64,000 nt of DNA from Phycisphaerales bacterium (GTDB lineage Bacteria > Planctomycetota > Phycisphaerae > Phycisphaerales > UBA1924). The DNA is taken from NCBI GenBank assembly GCA_020849105.1, contig JADLGW010000050.1, positions 62,001 through 126,000 of the forward strand, given 5' to 3'. Below are positions 45,488 to 55,400 of the stretch, piece after piece. A program made the position numbers and the translations under genes. The notes beneath the pieces are model-generated. The model was not told the DNA's origin. It ran no database searches and saw nothing but the letters and a program-made list of their open reading frames with translations. Each line of letters opens with the position of its first letter. Position 1 is the first letter of the stretch.

Positions 45488-46054
45488 GTGCCCGACGCGA
45501 CCGACAGTCTCCGCGACGGCCGGGGTGCCGGGGGGACGGCCCGCCTCACCCCGGCTGTCTCGCGCGGAGACGCGGCGGCGATGGCGGAGTTCTACTCCGC
45601 GTGGTTCGAGCGGGCGTACGGGCTGGCCCGGGCGATCACGCGGCGCGATGAGTCCTTCTGCCTGGACGTGGTGCAGGAGGCGATGCTCCGGGTGGCGCGG
45701 AGGATGAAGGCGATGGGAAGCGAAGCGGACGTGGAGCGGTGGATGGCCCGGGTGGTCCATACCGCGGCGCTCGACCTTCTGCGCAGGGAGTCGCGCCGTG
45801 CGGCCCGCGAGCGCGGCGCGCACGCGCCCACCGCCGCGGAGCCGGACGTTGCCGAGCGCGTGGAGTGGCTGCGGGCCCAGATCGCCGCCCTGCCGCCGGA
45901 GGATGCCGGGCTGATGCGGTTGCGGTACTGGGGAGACAGGACACTCGATGAGGCGGGCGGGCACGAGGGGATGAGCGGCGGGGCGGCGCACGGCAGAATC
46001 CGGCGGGTTCTGTCGAGGCTGCGGCGGTTGGCGAAGGAGAATGACCATGGCTGA
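45488..46054 (+). CDS. ECF-like RNA polymerase sigma factor
   Basis: The 188-residue protein has a sigma region 2 segment (YGLARAITRRDESFCLDVVQ, then MLRVARRMKAM and VERWMARVVHTAALDLLRRE) and a region 4 helix-turn-helix near the C-terminus (LPPEDAGLMRLRYWGDRTLD, then HGRIRRVLSRLRRL). This fits an extracytoplasmic-function sigma factor. It begins at GTG. The following gene starts inside its last codons and encodes a protein with one membrane helix, possibly its anti-sigma factor. The promoters it recognises are not evident here. Confidence 0.8.
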   Translation: MPDATDSLRDGRGAGGTARLTPAVSRGDAAAMAEFYSAWFERAYGLARAITRRDESFCLDVVQEAMLRVARRMKAMGSEADVERWMARVVHTAALDLLRRESRRAARERGAHAPTAAEPDVAERVEWLRAQIAALPPEDAGLMRLRYWGDRTLDEAGGHEGMSGGAAHGRIRRVLSRLRRLAKENDHG

Positions 46055-46508
46055 GGGCACGATCCACCTCTCACCGGCGGGGATCGCCCGACGCGACGCG
46101 ATTCTGGGCGGGGTGCTGGCGGCGTCGCGGTCTCGGCGGCGGCGGCGCGCCGTGGCCCGCGGCGCGGCGCTCGCGGTCCCGGTCATCGCCCTGGGTGCGA
46201 CCGTGTGGGCCGTGCGCTCGGCGCCCGCACCCGCCGCGCCGAGTCCCGTGGTCGTCGGAACGCCCACGCCCACGATCCGGCTCGTGGCGACGGAAGCCGG
46301 CATCGCCGAGCGGTGGGCGTCCCGTGCATCGCCCGCGAGCGTGGAGCGCCTCGATGATGACGACCTCTTCCTGATTCTCAGGTCCGAGGGACGGGCCACC
46401 GGCCTCATCCGCACCGAGGGCCGCGTCACCGTCGTCGGGCTGCAACCCGATGAAACGCCGAAGCCCCGCGGCATGGCCCCTGAACCGCGACATCGACCGT
46501 TGCTCTGA
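46047..46508 (+). CDS. Single-span membrane protein, possible anti-sigma factor
   Basis: This 153-residue protein has a basic N-terminal segment, one membrane helix (about 42-62) and a short extracytoplasmic domain. Location immediately downstream of an ECF sigma gene, with overlap, is typical of anti-sigma factors. It lacks an evident zinc-binding HxxxCxxC (ZAS) motif, so this role is inferred from position only. The ATG at 46047 is taken because GGAG lies seven bases upstream; the ATG at 46041 is too close to it. Confidence 0.55.
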   Translation: MAEGTIHLSPAGIARRDAILGGVLAASRSRRRRRAVARGAALAVPVIALGATVWAVRSAPAPAAPSPVVVGTPTPTIRLVATEAGIAERWASRASPASVERLDDDDLFLILRSEGRATGLIRTEGRVTVVGLQPDETPKPRGMAPEPRHRPLL

Positions 46509-46593
46509 GCGATCACCCTCAACGGCGGTCCATCGCCGTGCGCAGCGGCGCCCACGCGGTCCCGTCACGCTCCCCCACCACGGTCGCGTCCCG

Positions 46594-46599
46594 TATAGT
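46594..46599 (+). promoter_or_regulatory. Candidate -10 box of 84-residue protein gene (leaderless)
   Basis: TATAGT, five of six matches to the consensus, ends five bases before the GTG at 46605. Confidence 0.5.
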
Positions 46600-46604
46600 T
46601 CCGC

Positions 46605-46859
46605 GTGTTCACGCTCGCCCAGGCCGGTTCTCGCGAGGCCCACCTGGCCGGCACCGCCCTTTGGTTGTGGATCTCATTCGCGATCGCCGCGCTGGTGGCG
46701 CTCGGAGCGGCATGGGTCGTCGTGGCCCGGCAGCGGAAGGCGCTGCTGGGCGCCGGCACGAAGCGCCAACGCAAGCCGATCCGCGATGCCTGGCAGGAGG
46801 CCGGGAGGCGACTGCAGGTGGACGACGGGGACGAGGCCGACGAGAGGGATGAGCCGTGA
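46605..46859 (+). CDS. Small single-span membrane protein
   Basis: The 84-residue protein has one membrane helix (about 19-41), then a basic, hydrophilic tail ending in Asp/Glu-rich residues. No family is recognised. It starts at GTG. Its stop overlaps the GTG of the SDR gene (GTGA), so the two form an operon. The small protein may be an accessory of the SDR, but there is no direct evidence. Confidence 0.6.
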   Translation: MFTLAQAGSREAHLAGTALWLWISFAIAALVALGAAWVVVARQRKALLGAGTKRQRKPIRDAWQEAGRRLQVDDGDEADERDEP

Positions 46860-47608
46860 CGGGTCGCCCGGTCGCGATGGTCACGGGCGCGGCGCGGCGC
46901 GTCGGACGCGCGATCGCGCGATCGCTGGCCGAGTCCGCGTTCGACCTCATCCTGACGTACCACCACAGCCACACGGAGGCCACCGAGACCGCGCGCGACC
47001 TGGCGACGCTCGGGGCGGGCGTGCGGCTGGAGCAACTGGACCTGTCCGACCTCGGCGCGGTCGCGGCGTTCGGTGCGAGGCTGGGCGGTGAACTGCCGCG
47101 GCTGGACGTGCTGGTGCACAACGCGTCGGTCTACGGGCCGTCGCCGGTCGCGGCGCTCGACGCGGGCGAACTCCTGAGGAACTACCGGGTCAACGCCGGC
47201 GCCCCGCTGCTGCTTTCGGCCGCACTCGCCCCGCTGCTCTCGCGCTCCCCGCTTCCCGGCGGCGGGTGCATCGTCGCGATGTGCGACATCCACGCGATGG
47301 GACGCCCGCGCCGCGACTTCGCCGCGTACTCAATGTCGAAAGCGGCGCTGGCGGAGATGGTCCGCTCGCTGGCCCGGGACCTGGCCCCGGGCGTCCGCGT
47401 CTGCGGCGTTGCGCCGGGCGTCATCGCGTTCCCGGAGCACGGCCCCGACGCGGACCCGGAGGCGCAGCAGCGGTACCTGTCGCGGGTCCCGCTGGGTCGC
47501 AGCGGTACGCCGCGCGATGCCGCGGAGGTCGTCCGATGGCTCGCCCTCGACGCCCACTACGTCACCGGCGAGATCGTGCGCCTCGATGGGGGCCGGTGGC
47601 TGGCGTAG
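46856..47608 (+). CDS. Short-chain dehydrogenase, pteridine reductase-like
   Basis: The 250-residue SDR has the nucleotide motif VTGAARRVGRAIA, where the RR after Ala is typical of pteridine reductase/FolM-like SDRs and favours NADPH. The active site has DIHAMG and YSMSKAA (YxxxK). The C-terminal LDGGRWLA closes the fold. It may reduce dihydrofolate or dihydromonapterin, but other SDR activities are possible. It is translated from a GTG overlapping the preceding stop. It converges on lipA. Confidence 0.85.
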   Translation: MTGRPVAMVTGAARRVGRAIARSLAESAFDLILTYHHSHTEATETARDLATLGAGVRLEQLDLSDLGAVAAFGARLGGELPRLDVLVHNASVYGPSPVAALDAGELLRNYRVNAGAPLLLSAALAPLLSRSPLPGGGCIVAMCDIHAMGRPRRDFAAYSMSKAALAEMVRSLARDLAPGVRVCGVAPGVIAFPEHGPDADPEAQQRYLSRVPLGRSGTPRDAAEVVRWLALDAHYVTGEIVRLDGGRWLA

Positions 47609-47629
47609 AAACCCGGGCCACGCCACCCG

Positions 47630-48568
47630 TCATCGGGCAACGTGCGTCAGCACGTCCGCCTGGTGGTCCGCGTGGTAACTCGACCGCACCAGCGGCCCCG
47701 ATTCCACAACCTTGAATCCCGCCGCCAGTCCGCGTTCCTTGAACATGGCGAACTGCTCCGGTGTCACCCAGCGGTCAATCGGCAGGTGATTCCGCGTCGG
47801 CTGCAGGTACTGCCCGATGGTCAGGATGTCGCAGGACGCCGCCTCCTGAACCTCCTCCAGCAGCGCCACCACCTCATCGTCCCGCTCCCCGATCCCCACC
47901 ATGATCCCGGTCTTCGCCACGCCCCCTTGCTCCTTCACGCGCCGCAGCAGTTCCACCGAGCGGGCGAACTTCGCGCTGGGGCGCACCGCCGGGTACATCC
48001 GCCGCACCGTCTCCAGGTTGTGGTTGATGATGTGCGGCCGCGCGTCGACCACCATCTGCAGCGCCGCCCAGTTCCCCTCGAAGTCCGGGATCAGCACCTC
48101 GACGGACATGCTCGGGCAGGCCTCGCGGGTCCGGATGATCGTCTCCGCCCAGACCGCCGCCCCGCCGTCGGACAACTCATCCCGGTTCACGCTCGTGATG
48201 ACGACGTGCCGAAGCCCCATCAGCGCCAGGCTCTCGGCCACGCGCCGCGGCTCGTCACGGTCCACCGCACCCGGCCGTCCGGTCTTCACGTTGCAGAACC
48301 CGCACGACCGGGTGCACGTGTCCCCGAGGATCATGATCGTCGCCACGCCCCGCGCCCAGCACTCGCCCATGTTCGGGCAGCCGGCCTCCTGGCAGACCGT
48401 GTGCAGGCGGTGCTGATCCATGATCGCCTTCAGCCGCTGGTACCCCGGACCGCCCGGAACCTTGGCCTTCAGCCACGGAGGTTTGCGTTTCACCGCAAGT
48501 TGCTGGGGCTCACGATCCGAGTTATTGAGGACCATGAGGCTGACCAGCGGCCGATCCATTCTCTTCAT
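47630..48568 (-). CDS. lipA: Lipoyl synthase
   Basis: The 312-residue radical SAM enzyme has both cluster motifs: the auxiliary [15 protein letters not shown] (CxxxxCxxxxxC) and the SAM motif [10 protein letters not shown] (CxxxCxxC). It inserts two sulfurs into octanoyl groups on lipoyl domains of pyruvate and 2-oxoglutarate dehydrogenases. The ATG at 48568 gives a normal length. A GTG at 48643 adds 25 Pro-rich residues and lies four bases after TACAGT, so a longer leaderless form cannot be excluded. The gene is divergent from the export lipoprotein gene at 48800. Confidence 0.95.
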   Translation of the reverse strand: MKRMDRPLVSLMVLNNSDREPQQLAVKRKPPWLKAKVPGGPGYQRLKAIMDQHRLHTVCQEAGCPNMGECWARGVATIMILGDTCTRSCGFCNVKTGRPGAVDRDEPRRVAESLALMGLRHVVITSVNRDELSDGGAAVWAETIIRTREACPSMSVEVLIPDFEGNWAALQMVVDARPHIINHNLETVRRMYPAVRPSAKFARSVELLRRVKEQGGVAKTGIMVGIGERDDEVVALLEEVQEAASCDILTIGQYLQPTRNHLPIDRWVTPEQFAMFKERGLAAGFKVVESGPLVRSSYHADHQADVLTHVAR

Positions 48569-48799
48569 CGGGTCGCCACCGAGCGGGCGGGGGTGGCGTG
48601 GGGGGCGGGGCGGAAGGGGTAAGGGCTGGGTCGGCATGGTCACGGTAACTGTAGGAAATGACAGGGACGGTCACCCCGCGCGAACCGCCCGGAACCCGCT
48701 ACGCTATGGGCCTGTGTGATTCGGCGGACGGCCGCCCCGCGCCTGTCGCGGGCGGTTTCCGTGGCGTCCCGCCACGGATGCTCGTGCAAAGGAGCGAAG

Positions 48800-50404
48800 A
48801 TGGGTCTTCCTCGTCGGAGTATCGGGTTCTGGGCGGGCCGCGGCGTGGCGATGGCGGCAATGCTGGCGGTCTTGGCCGGCTCGACCGGCTGCCTCGAAAC
48901 CGATGCCTGGATGGGGGATCCCAGCAAGCCCGGGCGCTGGGAGCGCACCCCCACCAGCACGCCGATCCTGACCCGCCTGTCGAGCATCGAGGGGCCGGAG
49001 GATCAGTTCGTCCAGTACACCGACCCGCAGCCCGAGGATCTGATCCCGGAGGCGTTTGAGTACCGCATCTCCTCGGGCGATCAGTTGAACATCACGATCT
49101 ACAACTACCCGCGTGAGGGGGAGTCGAGCCCGTACCCCCGCATCGTCGACACCCGGGGCATGATCAGCCTGCCGCAGATGGGCGAGTTGACCGTCGAGGG
49201 GCAGACCATCGAGGGCGCCAAGCAGGTGATCGCCGACGCGATGAGGCGCGCCGAACTGGGCGCCAACCCCCTGGTGGACCTCAGCCTGTCGCAGCAGCGG
49301 CTGCTGCGGTTCAGCGTGCTCGGCGCCGTCTATACCCCGGGGCCATACCAGATCCCCGCCGCTGACTTCCGCGTCCTCGAGGCCATAACCGCCGCGGGGG
49401 GGCCCGTCGAATCTGCGATGGCGTCGACCTCCTACATCACGGTCATCCGCCAGATCCCGCTCGAAGACCGCGTGACCGGAGAGCCGAACGTTGTCGCGCC
49501 GCCACCGGACAAGCCGCAGCCCGGCGGCGAGAAACTGATCGACATCATCAACGACCTCTCGAAACCGCCGCCCTCCAGCACACCGCCCTCCAGCACGCCG
49601 CCCTCCAGCACGCCGCCCGCTCCCGCGACGCCTCCGGCAGACGCTTCGTCCAAGCCGGAACAGCCCGCGCCCACGCCGCCCGCCGGGTCACCCGGCGTCC
49701 TGAGCGGCCAGAAGGCCGCCATCCCGCTGATCGATGCCCAGCCGGAGGCCCAACCGGAGAACAAGCCCCGGACCGAGGCGCCACCGCCGAACCCCGCCGC
49801 CGACTCCACCTGGGTCTTCTTGAACGGGAAGTGGATACAGGCCGGGGTTCCGAGCAACGGCGCCTCCACACCGGGTCAACCCGGCCAAGCCGCGGCCAAG
49901 CACCTCGTCACGCAGCGCGTGATCCGGATCCCGATTGCCCCGCTCCTGGCCGGCGATGCGCGGTACAACATCGTGGTTCGGCCGGGAGACGTGATCCGCG
50001 TCCCGACCCAGCCGTCGGGCTTTGTCTTCGTCGCCGGAGAGGTTGCCAGGGCTGGCACCTACGGGCTCAGCGAGCAGATGACCCTGACCGCGGTCATCAC
50101 CGCGGCGGGCGGCCTCGGCGCCCTGGCGATCCCGGAACGGGTGGACCTGACACGCCACATCGGCCATGATCGTCTGGCAACCATCAGGCTCAACCTTCGC
50201 GCGATCAAGGAACGCACACACCCGGACATCTACCTGAAAGCCAACGACCAGATCGACGTTGGAACCAGTTTCTGGGCCACGCCGATGGCAATTATCCGCA
50301 ACGGGTTCAGGGCAACATATGGATTTGGCTTCCTGCTCGACCGGAACTTCGGCGCGGATGTTTTCGGGGCTGAACCCCTTGATAACGGACGAACCATCTT
50401 TTGA
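48800..50404 (+). CDS. Polysaccharide export lipoprotein (Wza-like) with proline-rich insert
   Basis: The 534-residue protein has a lipoprotein signal with lipobox STGC. A Poly_export domain begins near residue 95 (YRISSGDQLNITIYNY). SLBB-type domains follow: LGAVYTPGPYQIP, and later FVFVAGEVARAGTYGLS in the second. Between them lies a long insert rich in Pro, Ser and Gln, including three PPSST units. It should form the outer-membrane pore or its periplasmic part for exopolysaccharide secretion. GGAG precedes the ATG at 48800. It is the first gene of the exosortase/EPS locus. Confidence 0.88.
   Translation: MGLPRRSIGFWAGRGVAMAAMLAVLAGSTGCLETDAWMGDPSKPGRWERTPTSTPILTRLSSIEGPEDQFVQYTDPQPEDLIPEAFEYRISSGDQLNITIYNYPREGESSPYPRIVDTRGMISLPQMGELTVEGQTIEGAKQVIADAMRRAELGANPLVDLSLSQQRLLRFSVLGAVYTPGPYQIPAADFRVLEAITAAGGPVESAMASTSYITVIRQIPLEDRVTGEPNVVAPPPDKPQPGGEKLIDIINDLSKPPPSSTPPSSTPPSSTPPAPATPPADASSKPEQPAPTPPAGSPGVLSGQKAAIPLIDAQPEAQPENKPRTEAPPPNPAADSTWVFLNGKWIQAGVPSNGASTPGQPGQAAAKHLVTQRVIRIPIAPLLAGDARYNIVVRPGDVIRVPTQPSGFVFVAGEVARAGTYGLSEQMTLTAVITAAGGLGALAIPERVDLTRHIGHDRLATIRLNLRAIKERTHPDIYLKANDQIDVGTSFWATPMAIIRNGFRATYGFGFLLDRNFGADVFGAEPLDNGRTIF
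49569..49613 (+). repeat. 15-bp tandem repeat, three copies
   Basis: Three consecutive 15-base units of the form CCCTCCAGCACRCCG encode repeated PPSST within the proline-rich linker of the export lipoprotein. Confidence 0.7.
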
Positions 50405-50501
50405 CCGAGTTGGCCCGGGCTGACCGGGAAGGCCGCGTGAATCTGCCGATCTGGAGGGGTGGGGGCCGCGGCATGTAGGCCGGGCCCGGACCAAGACCCG
50501 A

Positions 50502-50519
50502 ACCGCCCATTGGGGCGGT
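50502..50519. other. Hairpin in leader of exosortase gene
   Basis: ACCGCCC and GGGCGGT pair around a four-base loop, 41 bases before the exosortase GTG. It is not followed by T residues, so it is unlikely to be a terminator. It may affect translation or RNA stability. Confidence 0.3.
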
Positions 50520-50559
50520 CGTAGTACCCCGACCCCCTCCGGACGGCGAGCCCTTCCCA

Positions 50560-51513
50560 GTGACGACCGCGTCATCAACAGACTTTGCGATGCTCCCCAG
50601 CGCCGACCGGCGGATATTGGGCCTGGTGACGCCCGCCGGCGCGCTGGTTGGCGGCCTGCTCTCCCTGGGATTCGTGCTCCTCTTCTTCCGCTGGTTCTAC
50701 ATGCAGCACCAGTTGAGTTCGGACCGCCCGGACGACTGGGGGCACGCCTACGCCGTCCCCTTGATCAGCATCTACCTGGTCTGGACCAGGCGCGAGGCCC
50801 TGGCGCGGGCCCCGGTGGCCCCGTTCTGGCCCGGCCTGGCGCCGTTCCTCCTGGGGATCATGGCGTACTTCTTCTGCGTCACGGGAGCGCGGAACCACAT
50901 GCTGCAGGGGTTCTCCATGATCCTCTGCCTGTTCGGGCTGGTCCTGTTGATCCTGGGCCCGGCCGCCATGAGGTTCCTGTTCCTCCCCATCGCCTTCCTG
51001 GTCTTCGCCGTCACCATTTCTGAAGCCATCATGATCGAACTGACGTTCCAACTCCAGATCATCGCCTCCTACGGCGCCTGGATGGTCCTCAGCACGATCG
51101 GATCGATCTTCGGCTTCGGGTGCGAGGTCAGCACCAACGTGCTCAACATCATCGATGCGCACGGTGTCGTCCACAACCTCAACGTCGCCGAGGCGTGCTC
51201 GGGCATGCGGATGGTCGTCGCGTTCTGCGCACTGGCGGCGGCCACGGCCCTCCTGGGCTGCCGGTACTGGTGGCAGCGCGCCGCGGTCCTCCTCCTGGCC
51301 GTGCCCGTCGCCGTGATCATCAACGTCGGGCGCGTCGCCGTGCTGGGCCTGCTCTCGCTGGCCGATGCCCACCTGTCCGAGGGCTCGGCCCACACGCTCA
51401 TCGGAACGCTGCTCCTGGTCCCGGGGCTCGGCCTCTTCATGCTCGTTGTATGGTCGCTCAACCGTGTGGTCACCGACGACAGGGATGCCGGGAAGGGGGG
51501 CGTCGCCGCATGA
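50560..51513 (+). CDS. Exosortase/archaeosortase family protein
   Basis: The 317-residue polytopic membrane enzyme has the exosortase catalytic residues C213 in EACSGMRM, R258 in INVGRVAV and H278 in GSAHTLIG. About eight membrane helices surround them. Exosortases cleave PEP-CTERM-type C-terminal signals and transfer proteins to a surface anchor. The start is GTG at 50560; an ATG ten codons later is possible. The subfamily (XrtA, XrtU and so on) cannot be assigned by eye. It lies after a Wza-like gene and overlaps epsI by four bases. Confidence 0.93.
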   Translation: MTTASSTDFAMLPSADRRILGLVTPAGALVGGLLSLGFVLLFFRWFYMQHQLSSDRPDDWGHAYAVPLISIYLVWTRREALARAPVAPFWPGLAPFLLGIMAYFFCVTGARNHMLQGFSMILCLFGLVLLILGPAAMRFLFLPIAFLVFAVTISEAIMIELTFQLQIIASYGAWMVLSTIGSIFGFGCEVSTNVLNIIDAHGVVHNLNVAEACSGMRMVVAFCALAAATALLGCRYWWQRAAVLLLAVPVAVIINVGRVAVLGLLSLADAHLSEGSAHTLIGTLLLVPGLGLFMLVVWSLNRVVTDDRDAGKGGVAA

Positions 51514-52397
51514 CCCGCGCCCTCCGAACCCCGGCGTTCCTCACCGCGCTTGGCATTCTTGTGTTCTGCGCCGCGGGGTGGAGCGCCGCCATCAGCGCGT
51601 ACAGCATGTACATGCAGAAGAAGGCGATCTACGCCCCCCAGGGCCGCCTGCTGAGATCGCTGCCGGCGCGCACGGAGCACTGGGAACGCGTCGGACCGGA
51701 CCAGACCGTGGACGCCGAAACGCTCAAGGTGCTCGGCACGGATAACTATGTCACCCGCTCCTACCGGCGCATCGACGCCGCCGATCGTTCCACCCTGGAA
51801 CTGCACGCGGCCTATTACACCAACCAGATCGATACTGTCCCGCACGTCCCGGACCGCTGCTTCGTCGGCGCGGGAATCGCGAAGGTCGGCGGACCCTGGT
51901 TCGTCCCGATCCCGATGGACACCTCCGGATGGGCCCCGCACCCCAGCGCCGGCGCGGAGGAACGGGACGCCCCGCCGGACAAGCGTGTGCTGTCCGTCCG
52001 CCTGCCGGACTCATCCCCCTTCGGCCCGGGGCGGCGTGTCCGCCTGCCCCGCGGCGTGGCACCGGACCGGCCGTTCCAGATGCAGATCAGCAAGTTCGAG
52101 GATCCGAGCGGCCGCACCATTTTCGCCGGGTATTTCTTCATCGCCAACGGGGGTTGGGTCGCCAGCGCCAATGAGGTCCGGACGCTCGCGTTCGACCTGT
52201 CGGAGTACTACGCCTACTACCTGAAGGTCCAGGTCAGTTCCACCAGCGTGAAGTCCGCCGACGAACTCGCCGCCCAGGCCGGGTCACTCCTTGACGACCT
52301 GATGGGCGACATCATGTGCTGCGTCCCTGACTGGACGGAGGTCCAGGACGGCACATATCCCGCCGACAACCCCCGCCGCACGGCCGCGGGCCGATAA
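51510..52397 (+). CDS. epsI: EpsI family exosortase-associated protein
   Basis: This 295-residue protein has an N-terminal membrane anchor (about 8-28). The body contains LELHAAYYTNQIDTVPHVPD and RCFVGAGIAKVGG, the pattern of EpsI/DUF3485 proteins that accompany exosortases, in which a conserved Cys occurs after an HxP segment. The exact function is not known; it is regularly linked to exosortase-dependent exopolysaccharide loci. The ATG overlaps the exosortase stop (ATGA). Confidence 0.87.
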   Translation: MTRALRTPAFLTALGILVFCAAGWSAAISAYSMYMQKKAIYAPQGRLLRSLPARTEHWERVGPDQTVDAETLKVLGTDNYVTRSYRRIDAADRSTLELHAAYYTNQIDTVPHVPDRCFVGAGIAKVGGPWFVPIPMDTSGWAPHPSAGAEERDAPPDKRVLSVRLPDSSPFGPGRRVRLPRGVAPDRPFQMQISKFEDPSGRTIFAGYFFIANGGWVASANEVRTLAFDLSEYYAYYLKVQVSSTSVKSADELAAQAGSLLDDLMGDIMCCVPDWTEVQDGTYPADNPRRTAAGR

Positions 52398-52405
52398 GGA
52401 ATCGC

Positions 52406-55400
52406 ATGGCCTCCAAAGTCAACACACGGTTCGTCGTGATCCTGGCCGCGGTGCTCGTCGCGCTCGTGGGCGGTGTCGCCGCCCTGGCCCTGGTGGTCAG
52501 TTCCCGCAGCGGAGCCAGTTACATCGCCAAGGGCGACGCGAAGATGGCCGCGGGAGATTACGACGCCGCCGCGAGTTTCTACTCAATCGCCGTGAACAAG
52601 GAGCAGCAGAACGTCCCGTGGCTGCTGAAGTGGCGCGAGGCCCTATCGAAGAAGGTACCGCCGAACGACGTGGTCTTCGGCGAGGATTTCAAGATGTACC
52701 TCACCGTCCACCGCGCGCTCGCCACCGCCCGGAAGACCGATGTCCAGGCCCACCGCGACTTCCTGGACATGCTCCTGAAGATGACCCTCGCCGTCGGTGG
52801 GTCCCGAGAATCATGGACCAACCTCCGCACAGAGGCCGACGCCGCCCTGCGCTTCTTCGACGGGTCCGAGACCCCGGAGTCGCAGGGGCTCCGCCGTTAC
52901 CGCGGCCTGGCGGCCATGGGCCTGGACGCGGCCCGCATGGAGATCAGCGAGAGCGACGTGGAAGCCGGCAAGGAGGACCTGGTGGCCGCCCTGGCCGCGG
53001 ACCCGGGCGACGCCGCCAGCGCCGTGGCCCTGTGCGAGTACTACCGCAGGCGCTCGGCGGAAGCCCTGGCCAAGCGGAACACGGCGCTCCAGCAGCAACT
53101 CCTCACCAAGGGCCGGGACGTGCTCAGCGCCGCCCTGGCCGTGAAGCCCGGGGACCCGGACCTCGTCCTGACCGGCCTCGCCTGCGACCTGCAGGACTCC
53201 GTGAGCGGCATCGACCCCGCGCTGCCCGCGACGGAAATCCAGTCCCGCCAGATCGCCGCCGTCAAGGCCCTCGTCCCCCGCCTTGACGAAGCCACCGCCG
53301 CGCTCCGGACCACCGACACCTCACGCATCGGCATCGACCAGATCAGCCAGTTCCTCGGCCTGGCCGACGCCATTGATCCCGCGACCGCCGCGGACCGCGC
53401 CCAGGAACTCGTGGACCGGGCCCTGGCCGATCGGCCCCACTCGGCAGAGTTGATCTACTTCAAGGGCCGCCTCCTGGCCCTCCGCGGCGAGGTTGACGCC
53501 GCGATCGCCCAGTTCCAGAAGACGATCGACCTGCCGCCTCCGCACGTCGGGTTCGAGGGCATCAAGCAGTACTGGCTCGTCGGCCAGTCGCTTTTCTGGC
53601 AGGCGAACACGGCTCTTCTGACGGTGGACAAGACGCCCGACGGACCGGAACGAGACCGAGCCATCGCCGACGCCGCGAAGTTCAGGGACCGCCTCGAGCA
53701 GCGCGTCCCCAAGACCGATCCCGGCCTGAAGTTCATTGACGCCAAACTCGCCATCGCACGGCACGATCTGGCCCTGGCCCAGAAGGACCTGAACGAGTAC
53801 AGCGGCCTGTCGGGCGACACGGGGCCGCTGGCCTTCGAGGCCCTGGTCCTCGGGGCCCAGGTGTCCGAACGCCTCGGCGCTCCCGGCCGCGCCGCCGAAC
53901 TCTACCAGCGGGCGCTCACCGCCAGGCCCCAGTACGTCCCCGTCATGATGGCACTGGCGAACATCACCCACGGCCTGAAGGACCTGAAGACCGCCTCGGA
54001 CCTCTACAGGCGGGTCCTGCAACTCGACCCCTCGAACACCGTCGCCGCCCAGCAACTGGAGATCATCCGCGCCCTCCAGAGCGACCAGGCCCCCACGATC
54101 GCCGATCCCGTCCTCAACGCCCTCGTCACGGCGCAACGCCTCCAGTACCCGCCCGGCGGGAAGGTGGGCGACCCGGACGCCGCCATCGCGGTCCTTCGCA
54201 AGGCGATCACCGCCAACAACAGCGACCCCAGGCTTGTCGGCGCCCTCGCCACCGTGCTCGTCAACCGCAACGACATCCCCGGCGCCGTCGCCGCCGTGGA
54301 CGCGGGCCTGCAGGCCCACCCGGATTCGGACGTGCTCAGGTCGCTGCGCCGCAACCTCAGCGGTGACACGCTCGAGGGCGCCCTGGCCCTCGCCGACGAG
54401 GCCGGTCGGACCCCCATCGACAAGGCCATGAACCGCTACGCCGTCTACCGCGCCCGCAAACTCCCGGACGAAGCGAAGAAGACCCTGGCCGAGGCCGCCG
54501 CGATGGAGGGCTCACACGACGACGCCCGCGTCCTTGAGTCACTCTTCCTCGCGGCCCTCCAGGCGGGCAACCTCACCGAGGCCGACCGCCTGAGCGAGGA
54601 AGCCGCGACGAAGAACATCGATCTCGCCGACGGCCTGACGTTCAAGGCACGCCTCCAGATCGCTCGGGAGAAGTTCGCTGATGCGGGCGTCACGCTCCAG
54701 CAGGCGCTCGACAAGCGCGGGCCCAACGCCGCCGTCTACCGCCTCCTCGGGGACGTCCAGATGCGCCAGGGCCGGCCCCTCCAGGCCATCGAGCAGTACC
54801 GCAACGCCCAGCGCATGAGCCCGACGGACCCGGAGATCGTCCGGGCCCTCCTCATGGCCCTGGCCGGCACCCAGCAGAACGTGGAGGCCCTGCGCGTGGC
54901 CCGCGACGCGGAGCCGTTCATGGGCCCCGACGTTGTCTTCGCCAACATGCGCTACCTGCTGGAAGCCCTGGTGGGAAGCCGCGAGAACGCCGTCAAGGGT
55001 CGCGAGCAACTCGCCGTGCGCGCCCCCGACGATGAGGACAACACGCTCTCGCTTGTCCAGCTCTACATCGAGGACCGCCAGTGGTCCAAGGCGCGCGCGC
55101 TCCTCGACGATCGCCGCGGCAAGAAGGACACCATCAACCTCGTGGGCCTCGACGCCCGCTGGCACGCCGACCAGGGCGACCTGGAGGGCGGCAAGGCGGT
55201 CTGGACGAAGTACCTGGCGTCCATCGATCCCAAGGCCACCGGCCCCTCACCGTTCATCGGGTACTCCCAGTTCCTCGTCCAGCGCGGCGACCCCGCCGGA
55301 GCGCTCGAGCAACTCACAAGCGCGGCCCAGTACCAGGACCCCAAGAGCCCCATCGCTGACCTGGCCCGCGCCGACACCCTCTTCGGCATGCGCCGCTACG

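Noticed and set aside
48569-48643. Longer LipA starting at GTG 48643
   Set aside because: The added Pro-rich residues are not typical of LipA; it is kept only as an alternative because TACAGT lies nearby.
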